A model generated the notes under the pieces. That model made no database searches. It was not told the origin of the DNA and saw only the letters and a program-made list of their open reading frames with translations. This document shows, one piece after another, positions 49,302-60,050 of a stretch of 64,000 bases of DNA. The translations under genes and the position numbers were made by a program. Numbering within the stretch: the stretch's first letter is position 1; every line of letters starts with the position of its first letter. The stretch comes from Mucor racemosus (lineage: Eukaryota > Mucoromycota > Mucoromycetes > Mucorales > Mucoraceae): positions 3,410,001 to 3,474,000 of the forward strand of contig JAPEHQ010000003.1 in assembly GCA_027405735.1 (NCBI GenBank), in the 5' to 3' direction.

Positions 49302-49588
49302 CTAAAGTGCCATATGTAATAAATTAAAATAAAGAAATATTATAGTCACGTGATATGTGTCGGTTGCGTTCCGGCTTGTTCGGTACGATATATTTGTTCG
49401 GTATTTTGTTATTATTAGTTAGGAGTGTATAAGCTCACGTTATATACTTCAATAATAAACTTAACTCCTTTCTAATACAAATCTATTACTACTACATTTA
49501 TTAATAATTGTTCCTTACAAACTAAAAATATAAAACATAACTAAAATATCTAATAGCCTTCAGCTATAGGTACATAACAATTATGACA
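49302..49588 (-). mobile_element. Solo-LTR-like unit upstream of tRNA-Leu (outer right)
   Basis: Counterpart of 17,051-17,337. The tRNA-proximal half matches the left copy, while the distal ~125 bp (about 49,464-49,588) carry about ten differences. The repeat's true boundary may therefore lie inside this unit. Unique sequence starts at 49,589. Confidence 0.7.
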
Positions 49589-50260
49589 TATTTATATAAC
49601 TTTAGAAAATTAGAAAACAACAATAACAATAGTTTATCACGTGATGTTTTGTCTTGCACTTTATTATGGAAAACGAAAACTGGGAAAAATACTGCAATTG
49701 TCACATTGATGAGTAGTTTTTAGATGATTTTCAAAATCAAAATTAATAAACTCTTAAAGCAAAACAACGGTTAGTATTTCAAAAATTAGATATCTGTGGC
49801 TTTCAAAAAACTTTTAGAGGTTTTTTACAACATGTCAATGCCTTAGTACAAAATACTTTGGTTGGATATATGTTAAAATGGTTTTAATAAAGCCTTGAAA
49901 ATTATATTTTGCTTTAAAGAATTTAATTGGGACATAACAGTGGTATTAACGATGTGGCAGGATTGGTGATGCTAATTCACAATATAAAACAAGGAATTTC
50001 GGAAGTGCACAGGTGTGTTGGTTTGTGAGGAAAAGTCGCAATTCTATAGTTTCACATACATGACAGAATCTTATAACATTGCTCATCAAAATTTCAATAA
50101 TAACGAGGTCTTCCATATTAAAGATCCCTCTGTTATAAACTAGAATGAAATAGTGTAATGCTTATGTATTTATAGGTTTATTTCATAAGAGAGAAGAAAG
50201 AAAGAAATGTAGAATAAAATAAAAAACGATTTATGTAACTAAAAATAATATATGTTCAAT
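49589..50260. other. Spacer right of the inverted repeat
   Basis: AT-rich, with no recognisable gene. The last ~100 bp are probably the 3' trailer of NAP1. Confidence 0.5.
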
Positions 50261-51783
50261 TTAAGATTGTTTACACTCGGGAGCGTTTTCACCCTTAGCA
50301 GGTTGCTATATACGACAAAAGAAGTTAATATTGAATTAAAAAAAAAGAGAAAAACGTTCAAAAACTTACGGCATCATCATCATCGTCCTCATCATCATCT
50401 TCATCATCATCTTCAGACTCGTTATCTTCATCAGTAAGGAAATCATCCTATCAAATTAATAAAAGATAAGGTTAATAAAACTGTATGTACCACTAGACAT
50501 TTTTTTTTTTTTTTTTTTTTTACCTCGAAATCATCCTCATCATCGTAATCCTCATAATCAAGAGCCTTACCAGTGAAGAAATCAACAGCATGGGGAATAA
50601 TCTTTTCCTTGAATTCCTCACCTAAAATTAATAAACAATTAGCAAATGTTGATTGTGTACTCGAAAAAAAAAGATGTAAATTTACCCATTTCATAATCAG
50701 CTTCCAATTTGGCATCTAAACCTTCAGCTTCTTCTTCGTCGAGGTCAGCTTCTTCTTCGGGAATGGTAGGAGGGCTGAAGAAGTTGAAGAAAGTTTCAGC
50801 AGGGACAGTACGCTTGACGACACGAGTCTTGTTGGTACCCTTATGGCGTTGCTTCTTGGTCTCGACAGTAGTAGTCAAGTCCTTACCTTCCTTCCAGTTG
50901 ACCTTACAACCTTCGGCGAAATCGTAAACGTAATCACCACCGCTGACATTGTCTTGGTAATGGTAGGTCTTGGTAAGAATCTTATCAGTAAAGTAATCAT
51001 TCTCGGAGAACTCAAATTCAATACGGAAACCGGGCTTTTCAAGGTAAGTCATACGAATATCAACCAAATGCTTGAGAGCATCACAATCTTCCTCAGAGAT
51101 GGTCTCACCGACTTGAGGGTGAGTCTTCAAGGCAGTCAACCAGAATTCGGGAATACCAGCGACATTTTCTTCGTCTTCCTTATCTTCCTCAATTTTTTCA
51201 GTTGCAGGCTCTTGCTCATCATCGCTGTCCTCATCAACCTTGGCACCAATGGCAACTTCCTCTTCAGTAGGCTCATATTTGCCAGCAACAACCTCGGCAC
51301 GCTTGTCATAATAAGGGCGATACAATTCGAGATATTTCTTTTCTAAAGCCAAAACTTCCTCTTGGAATTTACCTTCGAGTTCAGTATGCTTAGATTGAAG
51401 GAACTTGAGGCCGTTAATACGACGTTGAACAGCAGCAGGAAGGGGCTCACCAATGAGATTACCCAACTTGCCTTGGAGCATGCTCATAAGAGCAGGGTTG
51501 CTTGAAGCAGCGCCTGATAAACAAAATGTATTTAGTCATGATATTCAATAAATAGATGATTTTATGTAATTTACCAGAGGTAGTAATAGTTTCCATTTCT
51601 TCAGTAATAGCCGGGATAGAAGGGTTAAAGTGAGAGTTGATAGGAGCTGTGTTGATAGGAGTGTTTTGAGGTGTAGGTGCAGTAGCTTTCTTATTTTTGA
51701 TATCAACTAAAATAAACACATTTCTTTAATCATTTTTTGTATGTTTCAGATGTTTATTATCATTTACCTGCTTGCTGATCCAT
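50261..51783 (-). CDS. NAP1: Nucleosome assembly protein (NAP1 family histone chaperone)
   Basis: Six exons: 51768..51783, 51575..51706, 50686..51513, 50524..50621, 50370..50447 and 50261..50305. They total 1,197 bp (398 residues), close to yeast Nap1, with all phases consistent. The long dimerisation helix is visible (RRINGLKFLQSKHTELEGKF ... LEKKYLELYRPYYDKRAEVV). The histone-binding core follows: GIPEFWLTAL, ISEEDCDALKHLVDIRM, GFRIEFEFSENDYF, KTYHY. Then come the basic KKQRHKGTNKTRVVKRTV loop, ETFFNFFSPP, and an acidic tail (DDEDDFE, runs of Asp/Glu) ending CKQS, which could be a farnesylation-type end as in some NAP1 proteins. It shuttles H2A-H2B between cytoplasm and nucleus in known systems. 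Confidence 0.95.
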
Positions 51784-53401
51784 TAAATAGAGGAAGAAAG
51801 AAACAAAGAAGAAATTTTTTAAACTGAAAAAAAAAAAAAAAAAAAAAACTCAACCAATTTTGCGTCCTAGTTTTACTTTTTTTTCTCTTGCAATTGAAGG
51901 TTTTAACTTCAATGTTAGGGCTTGGAAAGGTCCATTCTCTATTGAAAAACTTTTTTTGTGACTCGAAATCAACCCATTTTATTTTTTCACCCCAACAAAA
52001 TTATATTCCATCTTGATTTATCCCCAAGACAAAGGAAAAAGGTTCAATCAAAATGTTAAAAAGGGTCCAAGATTTTGGTAAAAAGCGGGGATACATGTTT
52101 TTTCAACATCTTGCATGTAATTAGTTGTTGAATCTCGGTGGAAATAATCATCAAGATGTTAGCCATCAAATTATCAACAGGAGATGTTATTACCATGTCT
52201 TTGAAACTGTCCATTTTGAATAAGCTATCCTAAACCGTTTAATTTGTCATTATCTAATACGCTGTGTTGATATTTATCGTGCTACATTAATAACAAGTAT
52301 TATCTAGTCATCTTCAATCCCAAATGTTGCTTAATTTTTGATCTACAATTGATTAATGCGTTTAGGAAGTTTTTTGATCTGGTTTTTTTCGTTGCAACGA
52401 GGAAAAAAAAAAGAAAGTCCGCACATTTCTCCAGATTTTGCGACAGCTGCATGCAATCATCGACTTTTTTCTATTTGATTAATATTAAAAAATACTGTTT
52501 TAGCTATTTGTTGCATTGATTACATCAGCATATATTTTTTATTCATTTTTGATGTTAAAAAATAACACTGCATGATAGTTTTAGTACCTGATTACAAATT
52601 TATACCCAGATTCCAGTTGTCAAGGATTATTAAAGTGGTTTAACGCAAAGGTTTTATAGTAACATTACTTTTATCTAGCTGTAGCAGGCTCCAAATGATG
52701 TTGCAGTAATTTTTATATCGAGATTATGTACCATTTTAATGACCTGAATCAATGTCAATCCTTGCAGGATGAAACATAATTTCAATCTCCGACAAATGAT
52801 TGTTATGATCAACAGCTCCTTCGTGTATTAAAGCCATTGCATTGAGCGAATTATTGATGATAACGTAATAAAATAATCTAAATAGTTATACCTTAATTAT
52901 TTTTACATAAATATTCCTCGAGAAACAATTTTGAATCTAAAATTAAATTGATATCATTAAATTTGGCCAGAATAGTTGTTTTTATGCAAATTTTCTCAAT
53001 ATACAAAAGTATGAATACAGGCAAAAACAAACACTTAGCATTTGGTTCTTGGTATTCCCAAAGAGTAAATTGTGAGGAGGTGCCCCTGAATAATAATAGT
53101 TGGTTTCTGGAAAATTGCATGATTTTTCTTTTACTGTTCATTGATGGAAGAAATTCCAATTTGTACAAGTATTCATATGTTCTCTTTGTATACTTAGTCT
53201 ATGTACATAGCCAAATGAATAGATTGCAGAACCTGGTACGCAGTTATTATATCCACTGTTTGTTTTAATTTTATTTTAAAAAAAAAGTCGTGATTAATCT
53301 TTATTTTGATAGAGCCAATACATTGAAGGGAATCAATAATTGGGGCTATTTCATAAAAATAACGTTTTCAATTTTCGTCCCCAAAAAAAAAAAAGATATA
53401 T
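51784..53401. other. 1.6 kb intergenic region between NAP1 and RAD23
   Basis: It starts with the NAP1 promoter, which includes an A tract at about 51,825-51,848. The remainder is AT-rich with frames up to 106 codons that look like chance. No RNA gene or repeat was recognised. Confidence 0.5.
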
Positions 53402-55174
53402 TTATTCCTCATCATCAAAAGGTTGTTCGAATAAGAAATTTGCTGCTAATTCTGTTTTATAAGAGGAAAAAAAAATGAGATGTTAATAATATTCCTTATC
53501 TACCCTATCATTGATTCGAGTATACTTTACCTTCATTTTTATCACAGGCGAAATAAGCTTCGATAACTTGGTGTCTGGGGAATCCTAATGCCATCAACTA
53601 CAGAAAAATAATGATAAGTTTACTAGTATGCATACAACATATGAAAAACCTACTCTATCAATAGCATCCTTCTCTTCTTGAGTCACTTGAACCATGGATG
53701 AACCAGGTGGAGCGCCCTCTTCATCATCAGCACCTTCTAATAAAGCTTGTAAAAACCCATTGGGATCAGCATTAATAGATCTGAGAAGTTCGGGGTTTGA
53801 TTGTCCCAATTGTTGAAGTAAAGGTTGAAGTAAAGCAGGATTTGATTGCACTAATTGACGAATTTGTTGAAAGTGAGGTGTATTTCTTAAACCTGAAAAA
53901 TCAGGGTTTCCACCAGCTGATTGTTGTTGTTGCTGTTGTTGTTGAGCTTGTTGTTGAGCAGCAGCAAATAAATTGAATGGTGCACCTAAATTATTTTTAT
54001 CAAATGTGTCAGAATTTATTTACATTTCCAGATATACGAAATTCACTTTTTACCTGAGGCATTTTCTGAAGTAGGAGAGGTAGCTTGAGCGGAAGGAGAA
54101 GTAGTACCAGCGTCAGTGGCAACAGCAGCAGTAGGAGTTTCTTGTTGTGCTTGTTGTTGTGCTTGTTGTTGTGCTTGTTGATTAGCATTCATTTCATCCA
54201 AGATATTTTGAGGAATACCCTATTTATGATAAAATATTATGAATTAACATTCTTCACATATATATCATATCTGGTTACATACATTAAACAAATACTCTAC
54301 AGCTCTATCAGGATTATTGAAACTAGCACGAAGAGCACGAACACATTGTTCACGCTCAAATCCCATTTCCATCAAATTTTGAATGACACTGTCAAGTTGA
54401 GATCCTGTCACTATATGCATTCAGATGTTACCAATTGAATTTCTTTCTTTTTTATCAAAGTAATATATTACCTAATGAGCTATCAGTACTCTCAGGTTGA
54501 GCAGTAGCATTTGCAGAAGTTTCATTAGTAGCAGCAGCAGCAGCAGGAGCCTCTGAAGTAGCAACTGGAGTAGTAGAGGCAGGAGCAGGAGCGGCAACAA
54601 CAGGCTCTTCAGGTTTAGTCTCTGCGGGAGTGGCAATCTTTGGTGTACTAGCAGCAGATGATGTAGCCTTGGGCTATTTATTTTATAATTGGATTAAATT
54701 ACAAGAATGTTCAAATTTAAATTAAAACAGTTATTTGCTACCTTGGAAACCATTACAACCAAGAAATCTTTTTCACTAATGTTGTATTCCTCGACCTTTT
54801 TATCATCGACGAGAATTTTACCTATTAAATAATCATTGTTATTATCATTTGCAGAATTTCTATGTAATTCATCGTGTATTCCATACCAGAAAAGATAAGT
54901 TTTTGTTGAGCTACGGGATGTCCCTGAGATTCCTGAATTTTTTCTTTTACAGAAAGAATCTGTGTGTGTGTGTGTTTTTTTTTTATATGATGGACAATTA
55001 GTAAATGCTTATCATTATAAAAAAAAATATATATATTTACAGAATCAGATGTATCGACATCAAGCTTGAATTGCTTTTGTTGAAGGGTTTTAATGGTAAT
55101 TTGCTATAGAAAAGAATCTTAATCGAATGATAATCTCACGTAAAAAATGATTAATTATTTACCAAAGCACCCAT
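53402..55174 (-). CDS. RAD23: RAD23: UBL-UBA proteasome shuttle and repair factor
   Basis: Ten exons: 55163..55174, 55041..55103, 54887..54959, 54742..54821, 54472..54673, 54283..54410, 54054..54219, 53654..53985, 53531..53597 and 53402..53451. They total 1,173 bp (390 residues) with consistent phases. An N-terminal ubiquitin-like domain (QITIKTLQQKQFKLDVDTSD, QQKLIFSGKIL, FLVVMVSK) leads to an Ala/Thr/Pro linker. UBA1 is VIQNLMEMGFEREQCVRALR. The XPC-binding (STI1-like) region is HFQQIRQLVQSNPALLQPLL. UBA2 is DRLMALGFPRHQVIEAYFAC, and the canonical end is ELAANFLFEQPFDDEE. Known homologues carry ubiquitinated clients to the proteasome and stabilise Rad4/XPC in nucleotide-excision repair. The first coding exon is only 12 bp. 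Confidence 0.95.
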
Positions 55175-56012
55175 GGTATGTTGTTTGTGTTTAATAAAAA
55201 AAAGAAGGGAAAGAAAGAAAAATTTTGCTTTGACTACTGCGACACGTATTCATTCTTTCTCCTCCTCAAAGCAAGGAGACAGAAGCTGTGAACCGAGTGG
55301 ATCTTTTATCGCTCCTCTCTATTCAACTATCCCAAATAGTAGTGAGGTCACCCTATTACACTATTTGGGTTTTGGGTTTAGAATATCCGGTACTGAAGAC
55401 CATCAAATCCAAGAATGGTTAATTCAATGAGAACGTTCTATTCATGTACTATATATAAGCATGTACAATAATGTATTAAAAAAAAAAGGGAAATACCTCT
55501 TTATGATAAGCCATTTTGGCTGAATTCCTCTCATTTATCCAAATAAAGTCTTTTGTCTTATGCATACGGAAGGTAGACAATCACCAGACCTTTTTTTTTT
55601 TTTGTTTTTTTGTTTGGTAGCCAAGCAATTTACTAGTTACGGAACAGTATAAACTTTAAAATTTTATATTGTATTTTTGTGCAAATTCCAGCATTTGGAT
55701 ACAGCATTTTTGCATCTGATCAATAGGGTACTTGACCCAGATTGAATGAAACAGAGAGAAAGAAGAAACACGGGGTTCATTCGAGTTGGACAAGAGTGAT
55801 TTCTTTATTTCTTTTTGATTCTTATTGCATTATCATAGTATGGCGGGAATAAGTCTAATTTTTTTTGTTTATTACACTTCTATTACACAATCGATTTTTT
55901 TACGAGAAAAAAAAAAAAAAAAAAAAAAAAAAAGATATAAATACCTGTGCGTTTTCATATCTTTTTTCCTTTCATAAACTTTTTCATTTCTTTCTTGACT
56001 TAAATTCACAAA
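55175..56012. promoter_or_regulatory. Intergenic region between RAD23 and a C2H2 gene
   Basis: It contains the RAD23 upstream region, AT-rich DNA, an A tract at about 55,906-55,933, and the TATA box of the next gene. A possible short exon ATG...GAG|GTATTT on the minus strand near 55,497-55,514 could not be connected to anything. Confidence 0.45.
55936..55943 (+). promoter_or_regulatory. TATA box
   Basis: TATAAATA lies 70 bp upstream of the ATG at 56,013, directly after a long A tract, with a pyrimidine-rich leader following. Confidence 0.65.
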
Positions 56013-56309
56013 ATGCTGGCTTCTCCATTACCTGCTACTGCTACTCCAACTTCATCACCAAAGACTACTGCAATGACAAGCATTTATACTCGACAACAAC
56101 AACATCGATATTATCATGATTGGCCATTGAATGAACTAGAGGAAAATGTTATGACATTAGCGACTTCAATTAAATTACAACAAGAACAGCAACAGAGACA
56201 AATTGCTATTAAACGTTGCAGATCTTCGGTTGTTCGATGCAATTCATGTCAAAGAAAATTTCATTCAAAAGGAAATTTAGCCAACCATCAACAATTATAT
56301 CAACATTAA
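56013..56309 (+). CDS. Small C2H2 zinc-finger protein
   Basis: A single exon of 98 residues. After a Thr/Ser/Pro-rich start and a helical Gln-rich middle (LQQEQQQRQIAIKR), the C-terminus is one classical finger: CNSCQRKFHSKGNLANHQQLYQH. Spacing is C-x2-C-x12-H-x5-H, with Phe, Leu and the recognition helix SKGNLANHQQ in the usual places. A single finger with a basic flank (KRCRSSVVR) suggests sequence-specific DNA contact or a protein-interaction role. Targets are unknown. A TATA box lies 70 bp upstream, and an AATAAA signal lies near 56,396. Confidence 0.8.
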   Translation: MLASPLPATATPTSSPKTTAMTSIYTRQQQHRYYHDWPLNELEENVMTLATSIKLQQEQQQRQIAIKRCRSSVVRCNSCQRKFHSKGNLANHQQLYQH

Positions 56310-56828
56310 ATTCCTACATGCTCATCTATTATACCCCTCTCCTCTTTTTCTTTTGCCGTTTTTAATTCATAATTTCTCTGTACATATATAATCTTAATAA
56401 AATTTGTATTGGGCTGATATCAATCACAGTTCTTTTCCTAAAAAAGTCAATGTCATCATGCTTTTTTCATTTTACAATGGTTACCCCATCTTTTCATCAA
56501 TTAATTTAACCACGTTTATTTATTTCCCTCACGACCGTTGGTTGTACATGAATTATTTTATCATCATTGTAAAACTGAGGGTTAAATTAGGTTCCATGAT
56601 TTTTACAATAATCGTCGATGAATGCGGGATATCATTACTACAATAGACAATCTTTAAACAATTTTATTTTTGCAATATTGATAACACAAAGTTACATTTT
56701 TAGCGACAAATTGCTTAATATTCATGGATAGATTACATGTATATTTTTATATTCGATTCATCATGCATTTGAATTAGTTTGATGAAAAGAAGGATGAAAC
56801 CGGATGAAAGGTAGGGTCAGATTCAGAC

Positions 56829-56868
<40 letters not shown>

Positions 56869-56932
56869 TCTTTATTTTAGAATATTGTTTGCCATGATAA
56901 AAAATTATGAATTAAATAATCTTCATATCAAA
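56310..56932. other. Trailer region between convergent genes, with a long T tract
   Basis: 3' trailers of two convergent genes. About 35 consecutive T occur near 56,832-56,866. Nothing else recognised. Confidence 0.5.
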
Positions 56933-59432
56933 TTATTTTGTTGTTTTCTTTGGTGTATTGAATAATGTTTTAAGTTCGTCTGCAGTAAATGCATCGGCAG
57001 AATCAGGGCTAACTTCAGGGAAGAGATTACTTAATAAAGAAGGGAAAATTCGATTGTTCGATTTAGGATCACCGCGAGTATATTGGTAGCCCCAGTTGGT
57101 CAAGTTTCCAGGCGTAAGCTCTTTAGTTAAAATACGATCTAATGATATCATGATGAGCTTTTCTATTTTATTCTTTGCGGTAAAAAAATATTCTAGACTT
57201 ACCATTTCTTAACAAATTGACAGCATCGCTTAAAATGGCTCTACCCATTGTATAAGGTAATCGTAAACCAGTTTGCTTGGTACGTTCAACCATTAGGCCA
57301 GCATATAATTCCACATTATCAGGATGGCCGTATAATTCCTTTAATGCATCTTGCACTTGCTTCTTTTCAGAGAAATCTTCAAATGTATCCAAGGTTGTCA
57401 ATTTTAAAAACTTTCTAAAATCATTGAAATAACATGTATCAAGAATACGAGCTTGATTAATACCAGCAATTTCAACATGTTCTAATGCTGCTGGTGTATT
57501 AAGACCATTTCCAATCTCTGATGCTGATTGTCTAAATCCATTCTTTAATACACGAAGAATATCTACATCAGCAAAACTGCCATTTTCTCCACGATGAGCA
57601 CTTGCAATAGGCAAACCCCTTGCTAATTCTTCTGGGCTTGCTTTAACAAAATGCTCATTAAATCCTTCCAACAACTGATCAAAAATACCCACATTTTGTG
57701 CGCCCTTGTTGATCAATGAGCGATCTAGACCCGGATGACGTTCTTCTTTACGACTTGCTTGCATTCTTGCCATCAGTATATCCATAACTTGAGTTAACCA
57801 TTCCGAGTCTTCTTTACCAATAGCTGCATGCCAACGATAAATAGTATTAAATTCTATAGAAACTGCATTACCATAAATTGGATCGCTAGGTGTAGCAAAA
57901 GGATCAAGGACAAAATCTGAATCAGCACTAGTACCAATAATTGTACGAATATAATCATGAATAATCACATTGGCATAGCAACCATTATTAACTAAACGAG
58001 CTGTTTGAAATAGCTTTTCATCTTGTTCTTCTTTGGTTCTTAATCTTTTACCGGGACCATAAGAAAAGCGCTCGTTTTCATTAATTTCTAGTAATTTCTT
58101 TGCAATGAAATTATGGTTACGAGAGAATACGACAATAAGACCAGCAACACCAGCTGGTTGAATGACGAGACGCTTGTCAAACCATTGATCGGGCTTTAAG
58201 AGACCATATTCCATTTGACGGACTGATTCTTGATCCGCGCGGTTATACCCATACAAAGAAGACCTTGTAATGCGTTAATCAGTTACACAGAATTTAAACT
58301 ATTTTCAAAATATACTTACAAATCTAAATAACTAGTGGTCAAGTTGCGCATTGGATCACTCGAGTCCGTATAGAATAAATCGTGCGTAATAATGATGGCC
58401 AAGTATAATAGCATCATATTAATGCCACCTTTATGTTCTTCAAATACTCCATCAGGTCTTTTTAATAATTTATCAAAGACATCTTTGGGCGATGGTAAAT
58501 TTGTATTATTATTACTTGTACTGGTGACAGAACGAGTATAATTGGATCCAGCTTTTCCCTAAAATAAAAACGTTAGTATTCTCTCTGAGTCTCTCTGGAA
58601 CAAAAACTTACAACATCAGGAAATACGACGCTGTTGTAGCTACCATCTGCTGTACGGAATTGATTTCCAACATAATTGATATAAGGTTTATGAATATCAT
58701 CCTAATTATACATGTATTAGAATCCTGCTTCATTTTTTGTTCCCATTATGACGTGAGTCCTTACATAAAACGAAGCAATCAATGGTTGAGTAACAACATG
58801 CACAAGGTCGCTATATTCAGGACCCAAATTTCCCAATATATTCATGACAGTTTCAAAAGTATTATTACGATCATTTGTGGGTGCATTTTTACTGAGCAAT
58901 CTATATATGCATGATTGAGTATACTTTCTTCAACATGTCAAATAACACTACCTTTCAGTGATTGCACCTAATAATGTAAATTGATCCTTCAATGGCAAAC
59001 TAATAATATCCTTGATAGCACCTGAATTGATAGGGTTAATATGTAAAGCAGCCTTGATATTCTCAGACAATGCATTCAGGGTCCATTTGCTACCAGTTGG
59101 AGCACTTGAAGGTGTTGGGGCAATCACAGATTGAGTACCATTTGATTTAGCAGTGGCAGGTTGTTGCTTTCTTTGTTGCATTTTACCTGTGATAGCTTTG
59201 AGACTCTTGAGGAGATCTTCTTCCTCCATGTCATGCTTGATCATATTAATATAATCTTTGAATTGATTAGGTTCTTGTGGTTGCTTTTGTTGCTGCTGAT
59301 ATTCAAATTAGTCAACAATAAACCATGCCCCCCTCCCTCCTCATCCTTTTTCTATTTATTTTGTTTCGAAAAAATGTAAAAAAAAAAAAAAAAAAAGTTC
59401 CATACCTTTGGTACAGGAGAAGGTCCTAACAT
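56933..59432 (-). CDS. Fatty-acid dioxygenase / haem peroxidase of the Ppo (linoleate diol synthase) family
   Basis: Seven exons: 59406..59432, 58952..59295, 58765..58900, 58612..58701, 58320..58558, 57203..58263 and 56933..57162. They total 2,127 bp (708 residues), with introns as short as 40 bp. Peroxidase-family landmarks: distal His in LAIIITHDLFYTDSSDP, LDLSSLYGYN, the proximal His and catalytic Tyr pair in EFNTIYRWHAAIG, and NVELYAGLMVERT. Fungal Ppo proteins oxygenate linoleic or oleic acid to hydroperoxides that act as developmental oxylipin signals. Many Ppo enzymes carry a fused C-terminal P450 that rearranges the hydroperoxide. Here the protein stops soon after the dioxygenase domain (LFNTPKKTTK), so only the first step is expected. 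Regiospecificity cannot be read from the sequence. Confidence 0.88.
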
Positions 59433-60050
59433 TTTGTTTATATTATTGCAAGTAAATGGAAAAAAAAATTGTTGGAATAAAAAGGAAAAACACAAAAGTT
59501 TAATACATTAAGGGCATTTAAATAGTTTCTCTGCTTTTTTGTAATCTTTTTGACGCCTAAAATTTCCTTTTTCAAGATGATCATCGTAATACAACATGGT
59601 CTTAGCATGATTTTTGTTTGTATTTACAATGTTTTTGTTGCATTTATTACATATCGCTTATAGCATGCATTGTAATTTATCAGTTGCCCATTTATTTACT
59701 TGTCCTGTTGCAAACATGAGTTTCTCCTTTCACGACGTGAGAAACAATGGTAGCACAAAGCATTGTTTTGAAATTCAGGAACCAAAAATCATTTCCTTTA
59801 GAAAATTAAGCCATCATTAGATCGCATACATACGCTCACATTCGCAACACATGTGCATACATATAAATCTAGCACAAATGAAATGCTAATAGATCCAGAG
59901 AAATTCTTGCCGTTATCAATTGATGATTACTTCGCAACATGTAATACCAAATAATGGTGCAACAAAAATGTAACCAATCTCTGGAATTTTCGGTACACTT
60001 ATTGAAAATGGTTATTTCCTAAAGACAGATTTTTTATTTCTTTCTATTCC
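59433..60050. other. Intergenic region, no gene recognised
   Basis: Promoter side of the oxygenase gene and the 3' trailer of REX1. A 68-codon plus-strand frame at 59,614-59,820 has no recognisable features. Confidence 0.5.

Larger units (their letters stand above)
31389..49588 (-). repeat. Right arm of the giant inverted repeat
   Basis: Reverse complement of the left arm, extended by the 7,360 bp chromovirus insertion plus target duplication and lacking the left-arm hAT-like element. All non-insertion features of the left arm reappear in reverse order, including both tRNA genes, the LTR stack and the TIR element. Confidence 0.95.

Noticed and set aside
17051..49588. The whole palindrome as one giant transposon (Polinton or Starship type)
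   Set aside because: No polymerase, capsid, tyrosine recombinase or other cargo genes were found. No target duplication flanks the outer ends, and the ends are solo-LTR-like units.
17051..49588. The palindrome as a pure assembly error
   Set aside because: Arms differ by two precise insertions with target duplications, a single-base length difference and several substitutions, and the flanks differ. Long-read proof is still needed, but a simple duplicated contig would not show this.
50843..51346. 167-codon plus-strand frame
   Set aside because: Antisense shadow of the NAP1 main exon.
55173..55514. Plus-strand 85-codon frame and a minus-strand ATG...GAG|GTATTT mini-exon
   Set aside because: Neither could be linked to further exons or to a known protein. 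Probably promoter and leader sequence.
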